The translations under genes and the position numbers were made by a program. This document shows positions 41,795 to 52,136 of a stretch of 64,000 bases of DNA, piece after piece; the first letter of the stretch is position 1; each line of letters opens with the position of its first letter. The stretch is from an uncultured Sphingomonadaceae bacterium (GTDB taxonomy: Bacteria; Pseudomonadota; Alphaproteobacteria; Sphingomonadales; Sphingomonadaceae), in the NCBI GenBank assembly GCA_937995515.1, contig CALKJZ010000017.1, forward strand, positions 1-64,000. Direction: 5' to 3'. Below the pieces are notes generated by a model that worked only from the letters and a program-made list of their open reading frames with translations, made no database searches and was not told the DNA's origin.

Positions 41795-44755
41795 ATGGCA
41801 ATGACGGCAGCAGTGCGCGCGGCGCTCGTCTCGGCGGTTTCGGCCCTCGGGCTGGTGGCAGCCGGTGCGGGCGCGCAGCAGGCAGACACCACCGCCACCG
41901 GCGGCTTCGACGAGATCCTCGTGACCGCGCAGCGGCAGGCCCAGAGCCTGCAGGATGTGCCGATCGCGGTGACGGCCCTTTCGTCCGAGGCGCTGGAACG
42001 GCAGCAGATCAACAATCCCACCCAGCTGCAGCTGACGCTTCCCAACGTGACCTTCTCCAAGGGCAACTTCACCGGCGCCAGCTTCACCATCCGCGGCGTG
42101 GGCGACCTGTGCGTCGGCGTCTCGTGCGACAGCGCAACCGCCATCCATGTGAACGACCTGCCGGTGTTTGCGACCCGCCTGTTCGAGACGGAGTTCTTCG
42201 ACCTCGAGCGGGTGGAGGTGCTGCGCGGCCCGCAGGGCACGCTGTTCGGCCGCAACGCCACCTCGGGGGTGGTCAACTTCATCACCGGCCGGCCCGAGCC
42301 GGGCCAGTTCCGCCTGAATGCCGAGGCAGGCTATGGCAACTACGACGAGATCCGCCTCAACGGCATGGTGAACGTGCCGCTGGGCGACCGCGCGGCGGTG
42401 CGCGTGGCCGGCTTCTTCCTCAAGCGCGACGGCTACACCGAGAACCTGTTCGACGGGCAGAAGTTCGACGACCGCAACATGTATGCGCTGCGCGGATCGT
42501 TCCGCTGGGAAGCGACCGACCGCACCACCGTCGATCTCATGGCCTATTATTTCGAGGAGGACGACAAGCGGCTGCGGATCCAGAAGCAGACCTGCCTGCG
42601 CGACCCGACCGGAGTGCTCGGCTGCCTTCCCGCGCGGCGGTCCTTCGACGTGACCAACGCCAACTCCACCTTCGTCGGCGTGCTCTCCTCGCGCGAGTTC
42701 CTGACCGCGCAGGGCGGCCCGGCCATCGGAGCGCTCGCGCTCGGCAGCATCTACGGCCCCGATGCCTATCGCGTTGCCGTGAACCCGCCCGACGTGCGCA
42801 AGATCGCCACTGACTTCACGCCCCGCTACTATGCCGACGAGCTGCAGGTGCAGGCCCGGATCGAGCATGATTTCGGCCCCGTGCGCCTGAAGGTTTCGGG
42901 CCAGTACCAGAAGAACAGCGTCGACAGCCAGCAGGACTACAACCTCTCGGTGCAGGACCGGTCGCTGTTCGCGCCGGGGCTCGGCACGCTTGCCGCCTAT
43001 GCCGCCGGCGCGCTCGGCCCGGCTGTCCAGGGCGTGTTCGCGCCGATTGCCGGCCGACTGATCCCGCAGGGGCCCAACGGCCCGCTGTGCGTGTCGCTTT
43101 CCGAGGAAACGGGTGTCGGCATCTACGGAGCATCACCGATCGGCGCGTGCGATTCCACGCCGCAGGATTTCGACCGCTCCAACCAGATGCTCAATGCCTG
43201 GACCGGCGAGGCCATCATCTTCAGCCAGCTCGACGGCCGGTTCAACTTCCTGCTCGGCGGCATCTACAACGAGCTGACGCTCGACGAGAACAGCTATTAT
43301 GTGAACGCGTTCGGCATCGACTATATCACGGGCATCCTCGGCGGCGCGACCCGGCTCGGCAATCCGGCCCTGCCGCCGATCTTCCTTGCCACCCCCTTCT
43401 TCCGCAACAACACCGATCTCCTGAAGCTGAAAAGCTTCGGCATTTTTGGCGAGGCCTATTTCGACATCCGGGATTCGCTCAAGCTCACGCTCGGCCTGCG
43501 CTACAACAACGACCGGAAGTTCGTGCGGGCGCGCTCGACCCTTGCGAGCTTCCCGGCGCCGATCGGGATCGGCAACGCCTTCGATTCGCCGTTCGTGGGC
43601 ACATACGACGCCGACCCGGGGACCCCCGGCAACCAGCTCTGGCAGGAGCGGACCGCGCGCTTCCGGGAGTTCACCGGCCGCGCTGTCCTCGACTGGCAGA
43701 TCACGCCCGAAAACCTCGTCTATCTGTCCTATTCGCGGGGCTACAAGTCGGGCGGCATCAATCCGCCACTGCAGCCTGTTTTTGCAGTGCCCGAAACCTT
43801 CGCGCCAGAGTTCATCGACGCATTCGAGATCGGCTCCAAGAACCGGTTCCTCGACGGCACGCTGCAGATCAATGTCACAGCCTTCTATTACAAGTACAAG
43901 GGCCTGCAACTTTCGCGGATCGTGGCGCGCACCTCGGTCAACGACAATGTGGACGCCAACATCTACGGCATCGAGGTGGAAAGCCTCGTCCGGCCGGACC
44001 GCAACTGGCTCATCAACCTCGGCTTCTCGGCCCTCCATACCGAGGTCTCGAAGGACACCTTCCTCGCCAATCCCTTCGACCCCTCGGGCGGGCGGCCCGA
44101 TGCCGTGATCGTGAAGGACATCACCAACGGCGCCAATTGTGCCGTCGTTCCCACCGGGGCGGGCGGTGCCGCGCTCGCCAACGGCTTCGTTGCGCAGGTG
44201 AACCAGGCGATCAATGCCGGGCTCGTGCCCGGGCTGCAGCCCGGCGCGGGGCTGAGGCCGCCGGTGCCCTTCCCGGCGAACAGCGGCATCAACGGTGCAA
44301 CGGGTGCGTTCAGCATCTGTGCCGCGCTCACTGGCCTTGCCGCCGCCCAGGGGGTGCCGGTGCAGGTGCTGAGCCCCGGGGTTGCCAACAACATCAAGGG
44401 CAACAAGCTGCCGCAGGCGCCCGACTTCAAGGCCTCGGCCGGCATCCAGTACACGGCCGAGTTCGGCAATGGCTGGTCGCTGGTACCGCGTTTCGATCTC
44501 GCAATGACCGGCGCGAGCTATGGCAACATCTTCAACTCGGCGCTCACCCGCGTTCCGAGCTATTTCGTAATGAACGCGCAGGTGCAGCTGAACGCACCGG
44601 ATGACCGCTGGTTCGTTCGCGGCTACATCCAGAACATCTCCGACAACAATGCGATCACGGGCCTTTACCTTACCGACCAGTCGTCGGGCAACTTCACCAA
44701 CATCTTCACGCTCGAGCCGCGGCGGTTCGGCGTGACGGCGGGCGTGCGCTTCTAG
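41795..44755 (+). CDS. TonB-dependent outer-membrane receptor
   Basis: 986 residues. Signal peptide to about 28 (ALGLVAAGAGAQQ), then the plug domain: FDEILVTAQRQAQSLQDVPIAVTAL, RIEVLRGPQGT-like LERVEVLRGPQGTLFGRN and TSGVVNFITGRPEPG. A large beta barrel follows, ending in RRFGVTAGVRF with the terminal Phe needed for assembly. Sphingomonads hold many such receptors for siderophores, glycans or aromatics; the plug's disulfide-capable Cys pair (LCVGVSC) is notable. The start at 41795 is one of two close ATGs. A strong terminator follows. Substrate unknown. Confidence 0.92.
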   Translation: MAMTAAVRAALVSAVSALGLVAAGAGAQQADTTATGGFDEILVTAQRQAQSLQDVPIAVTALSSEALERQQINNPTQLQLTLPNVTFSKGNFTGASFTIRGVGDLCVGVSCDSATAIHVNDLPVFATRLFETEFFDLERVEVLRGPQGTLFGRNATSGVVNFITGRPEPGQFRLNAEAGYGNYDEIRLNGMVNVPLGDRAAVRVAGFFLKRDGYTENLFDGQKFDDRNMYALRGSFRWEATDRTTVDLMAYYFEEDDKRLRIQKQTCLRDPTGVLGCLPARRSFDVTNANSTFVGVLSSREFLTAQGGPAIGALALGSIYGPDAYRVAVNPPDVRKIATDFTPRYYADELQVQARIEHDFGPVRLKVSGQYQKNSVDSQQDYNLSVQDRSLFAPGLGTLAAYAAGALGPAVQGVFAPIAGRLIPQGPNGPLCVSLSEETGVGIYGASPIGACDSTPQDFDRSNQMLNAWTGEAIIFSQLDGRFNFLLGGIYNELTLDENSYYVNAFGIDYITGILGGATRLGNPALPPIFLATPFFRNNTDLLKLKSFGIFGEAYFDIRDSLKLTLGLRYNNDRKFVRARSTLASFPAPIGIGNAFDSPFVGTYDADPGTPGNQLWQERTARFREFTGRAVLDWQITPENLVYLSYSRGYKSGGINPPLQPVFAVPETFAPEFIDAFEIGSKNRFLDGTLQINVTAFYYKYKGLQLSRIVARTSVNDNVDANIYGIEVESLVRPDRNWLINLGFSALHTEVSKDTFLANPFDPSGGRPDAVIVKDITNGANCAVVPTGAGGAALANGFVAQVNQAINAGLVPGLQPGAGLRPPVPFPANSGINGATGAFSICAALTGLAAAQGVPVQVLSPGVANNIKGNKLPQAPDFKASAGIQYTAEFGNGWSLVPRFDLAMTGASYGNIFNSALTRVPSYFVMNAQVQLNAPDDRWFVRGYIQNISDNNAITGLYLTDQSSGNFTNIFTLEPRRFGVTAGVRF

Positions 44756-44786
44756 GCCCGCTTGGCCCGCGTTTCGGGGAGGAGGA

Positions 44787-44813
44787 GGGGGCGGCCCCGC
44801 GCCGCCCCCTTTT
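44787..44813 (+). terminator. Intrinsic terminator after the TonB receptor
   Basis: Stem GGGGGCGG / CCGCCCCC (8 bp), 7-nt loop, then TTTT, 32 bp past the receptor stop. The T-run makes this the best terminator in the window. Confidence 0.8.
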
Positions 44814-44892
44814 CGTCGCGGCCGCCCTCGCCTATAGCGGAGGCGCCGCGCGCCGGCGCGGCCGCCCCTTCCCCGGAACGGACCTGGCCTTC

Positions 44893-46323
44893 GTGACCTT
44901 CGCGGACCTCCACCTGTCAGAGCCCCTCCTGAAGGCGGTGGCGGATGCGGGCTATGCCGAACCCACCGCAATCCAGGCCGCGGCGATCCCGCAGATCCTG
45001 ATGGGGCGCGATCTCATCGGCGTGGCGCAGACCGGCACCGGCAAGACGGCAAGCTTCGTGCTGCCGATGATCGACGTGCTCTCGCAGGGGCGGGCGCGGG
45101 CGCGGATGCCGCGCAGCCTCATCCTCGAGCCGACGCGCGAGCTTGCAGCCCAGGTTGCCGAGAATTTCGAGAAATACGGCCGGTACAGCAAGCTTTCCAT
45201 GGCGCTGCTGATCGGCGGCGTGTCGTTCGGCGACCAGGACAGGGCGCTGGAAAAGGGCGTGGACGTGCTGATCGCAACGCCCGGCCGGCTGCTGGACCAG
45301 CACGAGCGCGGGCGGATCCTGATGTCGGGCGTGGAGATCCTCGTCATCGACGAGGCCGACCGGATGCTCGACATGGGCTTCATCCCCGATGTCGAGCGGA
45401 TCTGCACCCTCATCCGCGCCGACCGGCAGACACTCCTGTTCTCGGCCACGATGCCGCCCCCGATCAAGAAGCTGGCCGACCAGTTCATGCGCGACCCCAA
45501 GACGGTGGAAGTCGCCCGGCCGGCCACCGCCAACGCCGACATCGCCCAGCGGCTTGTCGAGGTGGCGCCGGCCGACAAGCGCCAGCGGCTGCGCGCCCTC
45601 CTGGCCGCCGAGGAGGTGGGCACCGCGATCGTGTTCTGCAACCGCAAGACCACCGTGCGCGATCTTGCAGCAAGCCTCAAGCGCCACGGGATGCGCGCCG
45701 GGCAGATCCACGGCGACATGGAGCAGGCCGACCGGATCCGCGAGCTCGAGCGCTTCAAGTCGGGCGACATCAACGTGCTCGTGGCATCCGATGTCGCAGC
45801 CCGCGGGCTCGACATCAAGGGCGTGAGCCACGTGTTCAACTTCGACGTGCCCTGGCACCCGGATGACTATATCCACCGGATCGGCCGCACCGGTCGTGCG
45901 GGCGCGCGGGGCACCGCCATCACGCTTGCAACGCCCGAGGATGCCGAGGCGATCGCCCGGATCGAGACGCTGACCGGCGTGCGCATCCCGCGCATGGAAG
46001 GCGCGGCCGCTGCGCCGGAGCCCGCCGACGCTGGGCCGGGGCCCGGGGAGGCGCGCAGAGCTGCCCCTGCGCGGCGGCGCGCACGCGGCGCCCCGCGGGC
46101 CGGGGCAGCCGCCGGGGCCGAGCCGGGCGCGCCGCCCCCGCGCGCGGAGCCGCCGCCCTGCGGGGCAACGGGGCGAAGCCGCCGGGAGCGCCAGCGCACG
46201 CCTGCCGGCGAGGGCGCGCCGGCGCCCGACCGGGCAGCCGCACCCGCGGCGCGGGAACCCGCGGCACCCGGCTTCGGCGGCGACGAGATGCCCGCCTTTT
46301 TCCAGGTGGGCCTCAGGCGCTAG
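44893..46323 (+). CDS. DEAD-box RNA helicase, RhlE-like
   Basis: ATP-dependent RNA helicase, 476 residues. Motifs: Q region ([17 protein letters not shown]), I AQTGTGKT, Ia [28 protein letters not shown], then IV-VI ending in [13 protein letters not shown]. The tail from about 370 is long, basic, and Arg/Pro/Ala-rich, a likely RNA-binding region. The start is GTG ([13 protein letters not shown]). It leads a co-directional run with folE and rimO. Confidence 0.92.
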   Translation: MTFADLHLSEPLLKAVADAGYAEPTAIQAAAIPQILMGRDLIGVAQTGTGKTASFVLPMIDVLSQGRARARMPRSLILEPTRELAAQVAENFEKYGRYSKLSMALLIGGVSFGDQDRALEKGVDVLIATPGRLLDQHERGRILMSGVEILVIDEADRMLDMGFIPDVERICTLIRADRQTLLFSATMPPPIKKLADQFMRDPKTVEVARPATANADIAQRLVEVAPADKRQRLRALLAAEEVGTAIVFCNRKTTVRDLAASLKRHGMRAGQIHGDMEQADRIRELERFKSGDINVLVASDVAARGLDIKGVSHVFNFDVPWHPDDYIHRIGRTGRAGARGTAITLATPEDAEAIARIETLTGVRIPRMEGAAAAPEPADAGPGPGEARRAAPARRRARGAPRAGAAAGAEPGAPPPRAEPPPCGATGRSRRERQRTPAGEGAPAPDRAAAPAAREPAAPGFGGDEMPAFFQVGLRR

Positions 46324-46354
46324 GGAGCGCATGTGTCAGGCAGGAAGCGAGCGC

Positions 46355-46975
46355 ATGGCCGATTACCACACCCACGACGATGACGAGCCGCTGACAGGCG
46401 AGGACCGCGACGCCAGCATCCCCGCCGATGTGCTGGACGCGGTGCGCACGCTCATCCGCTGGGCCGGAGACGACCCGCAGCGCGAGGGGCTGCTCGACAC
46501 CCCCGGACGGGTGGCGCGCGCCTGGCGGGAATATTTCCGCGGCTATGAGGAGGACCCGCGCGACCATCTCGCCCGCACCTTCGAGGAGGTGGGCGGCTAT
46601 GACGAGATCGTGCTGCTGCGCGACATTCCCTTCCATTCCCACTGTGAGCATCACATGGCGCCGATCATCGGCAAGGCGCATGTCGCCTATCTGCCGCGCG
46701 ACCGGGTGGTGGGCATCTCCAAGCTGGCCCGGGTGACCCAGGGCTATGCCAAGCGGCTGCAGGTGCAGGAGCGGCTGACCGCCGAGATTGCGGACGCGAT
46801 CTGGGACCGGCTGAACCCCAGGGGCGTGGCCGTGGTGATCGAGGCGAGCCACGCGTGCATGAGCGCGCGGGGCGTGTTGAAGCCGGGCGTGACGATGACG
46901 ACCAGCCGGATGATGGGCGTGTTCCGCGAGGATGAGCGCGCGCGCGAGGAAGTGCTCAAGCTGATGGGCTATTGA
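46355..46975 (+). CDS. folE: GTP cyclohydrolase I
   Basis: Forms 7,8-dihydroneopterin triphosphate from GTP for folate synthesis. About 206 residues from the ATG at 46355, which has AGGAAG upstream; an earlier ATG at 46331 would add eight residues. The zinc ligands are in [10 protein letters not shown] and [20 protein letters not shown] and [22 protein letters not shown]-like [12 protein letters not shown] complete the active site. Its TGA overlaps the TTG start of rimO. Confidence 0.97.
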   Translation: MADYHTHDDDEPLTGEDRDASIPADVLDAVRTLIRWAGDDPQREGLLDTPGRVARAWREYFRGYEEDPRDHLARTFEEVGGYDEIVLLRDIPFHSHCEHHMAPIIGKAHVAYLPRDRVVGISKLARVTQGYAKRLQVQERLTAEIADAIWDRLNPRGVAVVIEASHACMSARGVLKPGVTMTTSRMMGVFREDERAREEVLKLMGY

Positions 46976-48357
46976 CCTTGGGCGTGCCGGGCGTTCCCCC
47001 CGCCGCGGGCGACGCGCCGGCGCGGATCGCGCCGCCGCCGGTGGTGGGGCTCGTCTCGCTCGGCTGTCCCAAGGCGCTTGTCGACTCCGAGCGGATCCTG
47101 ACCGAGCTGCGCCGGGCCGGCTATGCCCTGGGTGCCGACTATGCCGGGGCGGATGTGGTGATCGTCAACACCTGCGGCTTTCTCGATTCCGCCAAGGAGG
47201 AAAGCCTCGAGGCAATCGGCGAGGCCATGGCCGAAAACGGCCGCGTCGTCGTGACGGGCTGCATGGGGGCCGAGGCCGCGCGCATCCGCGAGCGGTTTCC
47301 GGGCGTACTTGCGGTCACCGGCCCGGCCGCCACCGAGGCAGTGGTCGAGGCAGTGCGCGCCGCTGCGCCCATTGCGCCGCAGCCGTTTGTCGATCTCGTG
47401 CCGGAGGCTGGCCTCAAGCTCACGCCCCGGCACACCAGCTATCTCAAGATCTCCGAGGGCTGCAACCATGCCTGCGCCTTCTGCATCATCCCGCAGCTGC
47501 GCGGGCGGCTGGTCTCGCGCCGGCCGGATGCGATCCTGCGCGAGGCGGAGAAGCTGGTCGCAGCCGGCACGCGCGAGCTGCTCGTCATCAGCCAGGACAC
47601 CTCCGCCTATGGCCGGGATCTCGCCCATGCCCGCTTCGGCGCCTCCGGCCTGCGCGCGCACATCACCGATCTGGCCCGCGCGCTCGGGCAGCTCGGCACG
47701 CCCGAGGCACCGGTCTGGGTCCGGCTCCACTATGTCTATCCCTATGCCCATGTCGACGAGCTCATCCCGCTGATGGCAGAGGGGCTGATCCTCCCCTACC
47801 TCGACATTCCCTTCCAGCACGCCAGCCCCCGGATCCTGAAGGCCATGCGCCGCCCGGCCAGCGAGGCCCGGACCCTCGAGCGGATCCGCGCATGGCGGGC
47901 GATGGTCCCCGATCTTGCCATCCGCTCCACCTTCATCGCCGGGTTTCCGGGCGAGACGGAAGCCGATTTCCAGCATCTTCTCGACTGGCTGGAGGAGGCC
48001 GAGCTCGATCGCGTGGGCTGTTTTGCCTATGAGCCGGTGGCGGGCGCGGCGGCCAATGCCCTGCCGGGCCTGCCGCCCCGCGAGGTGCGCGAGGAGCGGC
48101 GCGACCGGTTCATGGCCCATGCCGCCGCCCTCTCCGCGCGGCGGCTTTCGCGCAAGGTGGGCCAGACGATCCGCGTGCTGGTGGACGAGGTGGACGGGAC
48201 CGGCGGCGCGACCGGGCGTTCTGCGGCCGATGCGCCCGAAATCGACGGGCGGGTGCTGCTGCGCGACGCGCACGGCCTGCGCCCGGGCGACCTCATCCTC
48301 GCGCACATCGAGGAGTCGGACGCCTTCGATCTCTTCGGCGTCCCGGCCGGGCAGTGA
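46972..48357 (+). CDS. rimO: Ribosomal protein S12 methylthiotransferase
   Basis: Radical-SAM enzyme adding a methylthio group to an Asp of ribosomal protein S12. 461 residues. The N-terminal domain holds three cluster cysteines ([31 protein letters not shown]), the radical-SAM motif is [10 protein letters not shown], and the C-terminal TRAM-like domain ends [27 protein letters not shown] and the D-F-L ending fit RimO rather than MiaB. The TTG start overlaps folE. Confidence 0.96.
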   Translation: MTLGVPGVPPAAGDAPARIAPPPVVGLVSLGCPKALVDSERILTELRRAGYALGADYAGADVVIVNTCGFLDSAKEESLEAIGEAMAENGRVVVTGCMGAEAARIRERFPGVLAVTGPAATEAVVEAVRAAAPIAPQPFVDLVPEAGLKLTPRHTSYLKISEGCNHACAFCIIPQLRGRLVSRRPDAILREAEKLVAAGTRELLVISQDTSAYGRDLAHARFGASGLRAHITDLARALGQLGTPEAPVWVRLHYVYPYAHVDELIPLMAEGLILPYLDIPFQHASPRILKAMRRPASEARTLERIRAWRAMVPDLAIRSTFIAGFPGETEADFQHLLDWLEEAELDRVGCFAYEPVAGAAANALPGLPPREVREERRDRFMAHAAALSARRLSRKVGQTIRVLVDEVDGTGGATGRSAADAPEIDGRVLLRDAHGLRPGDLILAHIEESDAFDLFGVPAGQ

Positions 48358-48424
48358 CGGACGCCGGCCACGCCACGCCGCCTAAGCCCGACGGCGCGCG
48401 GCCGCGGCGCACCGGCGGGCGCAC

Positions 48425-50716
48425 GTGAACCTCGCATCGCCGGAGGCGCCGGCCGCGCCGGCCCGAACCCTCGGGCGCCTGCAGCTCCCGGTCTTCGGGG
48501 CGGCCATCTTTCTTGGCAGCTTCCTCCTGTTCCTTGTCCAGCCGCTGTTCGGCCGGCTGCTGCTGCCGGTGATGGGCGGTGCGCCGGCTGTCTGGGCCAC
48601 GGCGCTGGTCTTCTTTCAGGGCGCGCTGCTCGCCGGCTATCTCTACGCCCACCTGCTGCAGCGCCTCGCGCTCGGCCTGCAGCTCGGCGTCCATCTCGGG
48701 CTTCTCGCGCTTGCGCTCCTCACCCTGCCGCTTGCCGTGGCACCGGTCGACATGGGCGGCCGCGCGGGAGGGGCGGTCGCGCTTGCGCTCCTTGCCCTCA
48801 TGGCGGCCTCGGTCGGCCCGGTCTTCGTCCTCGTCTCGGCCCAGGCGCCGCTCCTCCAGGCCTGGTTCGCGCGCGGCGGGCATCGGGCTGCCGCCAACCC
48901 CTACATGCTCTTTGCCGCTTCCAACGCCGGGTCGCTCATCGGGCTCCTTGCCTATCCGCTGCTGCTCGAGCCGACGACCGGCCTGTCCGCCCAGGGGGCG
49001 CTGTGGGCCTCGCTCTATGCCGGGCTGATCCTGATGACGGCCCTCTCGGGCGCGGCTGTCCTCGCCGGTGGGCCGCGCCCGCCGGCGGTCCGCGCCGCCT
49101 GGTCTCCCGCAGCCGACGCGCCCGTCTCGTGGGCGCGGCGGCTGCGCTGGCTCCTGCTTGCTGCCGTGCCGTCCGGGCTTCTCGTGTCGACCACCACCCA
49201 TCTGACCACCGACATCATGGCGATCCCGCTGCTCTGGGTGGGGCCGCTTGCGCTCTATCTCCTCTCGTTCATCGCCGTCTTCTCCCGCCTCGGGCCGGCG
49301 ATTGCGCGCCTTGCTGCGGGTGTTGCGCCGTTCCTCCTCATCCTCGCGGGCGCTGCGGCGCTGATGCTGATGGCCCGCTCCGCCCTCCTCCATGGGCTGC
49401 TGTCGCTCATGATGCTGCTGGTGGCGAGCCTTGCGCTCCACGGCGCACTGGCACGCGACCGGCCGGCCCCGGCGCGGTTGACCGCGTTCTACCTCTGGAT
49501 GTCGGCCGGCGGGGTCGTCGGCGGGATGCTGGCAGCGCTTGTTTCGCCGCTTCTCTTCGACTGGACGTGGGAGCATCCGCTGCTGCTCCTCGCCGCGGCG
49601 CTCCTCCTGCCCGCGCGGCCGCTCACCCCGGGGCTCGCGCGGGCGTGGGCGAGCCGCGGCCCCGTGGGCCGGGTGCTGCGCGTGGCGCTGCCGCCGGCTG
49701 CGCTCCTCATCTCCTGGTGGCTTGGCACGGCGCTCAACCTCGCCGAGATCAGCCCGGCAATGTGGGCGTGCCTTGCCGCGCTTGCCGGCTTTGCCGTCGT
49801 TGCCATCGGGCGGCCGCTTGCCTTCACATGGCAGCTGGCGATGCTGATGCTCGCCGTGGGCGGCTGGAAGCAGCTCGACATCTCGCTGACCGAGGGCGCG
49901 CGCACGCGCAGCTTCTTCGGCATCTACACGATCGAGAATGTGCAGAGCCTGAAGCTGCGCCGCCTCCTGCATGGCACCACCCTGCACGGCATCCAGTCGC
50001 TCGACCCGGCGCTCGAGACCGAGCCGATGAGCTACTACGGCCGCGCCTCGGGCGTGGGCCTTGCCCTTGCCGCTGCGCCGCGGCTCATCGGTCCGGGTGC
50101 GCGCATTGGCTTTGTCGGCCTCGGCACCGGCAGCATGGCCTGCTATGCCGAGGCGGGCCAGCGCTGGACGGCGTTTGAGATCGACCCGGTGATGGTGGCG
50201 CTCGCGCGCGATCCGCGCGCCTTCACCTATCTTTCCCGCTGCGCGCCCGACCTTGCCATCGAAGTGGGCGATGCGCGCCTGAAGCTTGCCTCGGGGCCGC
50301 CCGCGCGGTTCGACATTCTGGCTGTCGATGCCTTTTCCTCCGATGCAGTTCCTCTTCACCTGATGACCCGCGAGGCATTTGCAACCTATCTGCGCGCGCT
50401 TGCGCCCGGCGGCATCCTGCTCATCCACATTTCCAACCGCTATCTTGACCTCGAACCGGTGGTGGCGGCGCATGCGGACTCGCTCGGGCTTGCGGCGCGC
50501 GCGCTCCTCCACGTGCCGGGAGGGCTGGATCCGGGCGGCGGGCGCGCGCATGCCGTCTCGAACTGGGTGGCGCTGGCGCGCGAGCCCGAGGTGCTCGACC
50601 GCCTTGTCGAGGAGACCGCGCCCGACGACTGGCGCCCCCTGCGCAACCCGGCCGGCCTTGCGCCCTGGACCGACGACCGCGCGAGCATCCTGCCCGTTCT
50701 GAAGCGGCCCGGCTGA
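48425..50716 (+). CDS. Spermidine synthase-like membrane protein (MFS-like domain plus aminopropyltransferase fold)
   Basis: 763 residues. About 14 hydrophobic spans come first (from FGAAIFLGSFLLFLVQPLFG), including FFQGALLAGYLYAHLL as in fused MFS/spermidine synthases. From about 550 comes a soluble spermidine-synthase-type Rossmann domain: IGFVGLGTGSMACYA, FEIDPVMVALARD, DARLKLA and DAFSSDAVPLHLMTREAF. The active-site Asp pattern is retained in part, so true polyamine synthesis is uncertain. It starts with GTG 68 bp after rimO. Many bacteria have this fusion, whose role is not settled. Confidence 0.88.
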   Translation: MNLASPEAPAAPARTLGRLQLPVFGAAIFLGSFLLFLVQPLFGRLLLPVMGGAPAVWATALVFFQGALLAGYLYAHLLQRLALGLQLGVHLGLLALALLTLPLAVAPVDMGGRAGGAVALALLALMAASVGPVFVLVSAQAPLLQAWFARGGHRAAANPYMLFAASNAGSLIGLLAYPLLLEPTTGLSAQGALWASLYAGLILMTALSGAAVLAGGPRPPAVRAAWSPAADAPVSWARRLRWLLLAAVPSGLLVSTTTHLTTDIMAIPLLWVGPLALYLLSFIAVFSRLGPAIARLAAGVAPFLLILAGAAALMLMARSALLHGLLSLMMLLVASLALHGALARDRPAPARLTAFYLWMSAGGVVGGMLAALVSPLLFDWTWEHPLLLLAAALLLPARPLTPGLARAWASRGPVGRVLRVALPPAALLISWWLGTALNLAEISPAMWACLAALAGFAVVAIGRPLAFTWQLAMLMLAVGGWKQLDISLTEGARTRSFFGIYTIENVQSLKLRRLLHGTTLHGIQSLDPALETEPMSYYGRASGVGLALAAAPRLIGPGARIGFVGLGTGSMACYAEAGQRWTAFEIDPVMVALARDPRAFTYLSRCAPDLAIEVGDARLKLASGPPARFDILAVDAFSSDAVPLHLMTREAFATYLRALAPGGILLIHISNRYLDLEPVVAAHADSLGLAARALLHVPGGLDPGGGRAHAVSNWVALAREPEVLDRLVEETAPDDWRPLRNPAGLAPWTDDRASILPVLKRPG

Positions 50717-50828
50717 CCGCGGCGGAGGACGGAGGCGGGGCCGGAGGGGCGCCCCCTTGCGGCGCCTGCCGCGCCACCGGCGCTGCGGCGCTTGCCGCAG
50801 GGCTCCGGGCCGCGCTAACCGGCACGTC

Positions 50829-52136
50829 ATGGCGATGCGGCGGAACGTGCTTCTGCTCGGGGGCGGCGGCCGCGAGCATGCGCTGGCGTGGAAGCTTGCG
50901 CAGTCCCCCCTCATCGGCCGGCTCCTCGCCGCGCCTGGCAACCCGGGCATCGCAGCCCATGCCGAGCTTCTGGCCGGGCTCGACATCCTCGATGGCGACG
51001 CGGTGGCCGGGGCAGCCCGTAGCGCCGGGGTCGATCTCGTGGTGATCGGCCCCGAGGCGCCGCTGGCTGCAGGCGTTGCCGATGCCTGCCGCAGCGCGGG
51101 GATCGCAGCCGTCGGCCCTTCCGCTGCGGCCGCGCGGCTGGAATCGAGCAAGGCGTTCACGAAAGAGGTCTGTGCCGCAGCCGGGGTGCCGACCGCGGCT
51201 GCCGTCACGGCTGAAAGCCCCGCGGCCGCGCTCGCCCATGCGGCGGCCGCGCCGCTGCCGCTGGTGGTCAAGGCCGACGGGCTGATGGCGGGCAAGGGGG
51301 TGATCATCGCCGCCAGCCGCGCCGAGGCCGAGGCGGCGATCACGGCCCTGTTCGCACAGGGGCAGCGCCGCCTCGTGCTCGAGACATTCCTCGAGGGCGA
51401 GGAGGCAAGCCTGTTCGTGCTGTGCGACGGCAAGACGGCCGTGCCGCTCATCGCCGCGCAGGATCACAAGCGGCTGCTCGATGGCGACCTCGGGCCCAAT
51501 ACCGGCGGGATGGGCGCCTATGCCCCGCCATCCTGCATGACCGCCGAGCGAACCGCAGAGGCGATGGACCGGATCGTCCGGCCGACGCTTGCCGAGATGG
51601 CCCGGCGCGGCACGCCCTTCCAGGGCATCCTGTTCGCGGGGCTGATGCTGACGGCAGGCGGCCCGATGCTCGTGGAATACAACGTCCGCTTCGGCGACCC
51701 GGAATGCCAGGTGCTGATGCCGCTGCTCGAGGCCGACCTCCTCGACCTGCTGTGGCGCACGGCGACCGGCGGGCTTCAGGGCGCGGTGCCGCGCTGGCGG
51801 GCCGGCCGGGCGCTCACGGTGGTGATGGCGGCGCCCGGCTACCCGGCCGCGCCGCAGACGGGCGCTCTGGTTGCGGGGCTCGAGGCGGCCGCAGCACTTG
51901 CCACCGTCTTCCATGCCGGCACCGCGCGCACGGCGGCCGGCGAGCTCGTCTCGGCCGGCGGGCGGGTGCTCGCGGTGACGGCAGTGGCAGACGATCTCGA
52001 CGCTGCAGCGCGGCTTGCCTATGCCGCAATCGACCGGATCCGCCTTCCGGGTGCGCAATGGCGCACCGACATCGGCTGGCGGGAACGGCACCGCGGCAAT
52101 GCGCCGCACCAGGCCCGAGGGGAGAAGGAGGAATGA
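50829..52136 (+). CDS. purD: Phosphoribosylamine-glycine ligase
   Basis: Second step of purine synthesis, an ATP-grasp ligase joining glycine to phosphoribosylamine. 435 residues from the ATG at 50829 (MAMRRN). Marks: LLLGGGGREHALAWKL, DLVVIGPEAPLAAG, SSKAFTKEV, LVVKADGLMAGKGV, AQDHKRLLDGDLGPNTGGMGAY and YNVRFGDPECQ. The stop overlaps the phosphotransferase start (ATGA). Confidence 0.98.
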   Translation: MAMRRNVLLLGGGGREHALAWKLAQSPLIGRLLAAPGNPGIAAHAELLAGLDILDGDAVAGAARSAGVDLVVIGPEAPLAAGVADACRSAGIAAVGPSAAAARLESSKAFTKEVCAAAGVPTAAAVTAESPAAALAHAAAAPLPLVVKADGLMAGKGVIIAASRAEAEAAITALFAQGQRRLVLETFLEGEEASLFVLCDGKTAVPLIAAQDHKRLLDGDLGPNTGGMGAYAPPSCMTAERTAEAMDRIVRPTLAEMARRGTPFQGILFAGLMLTAGGPMLVEYNVRFGDPECQVLMPLLEADLLDLLWRTATGGLQGAVPRWRAGRALTVVMAAPGYPAAPQTGALVAGLEAAAALATVFHAGTARTAAGELVSAGGRVLAVTAVADDLDAAARLAYAAIDRIRLPGAQWRTDIGWRERHRGNAPHQARGEKEE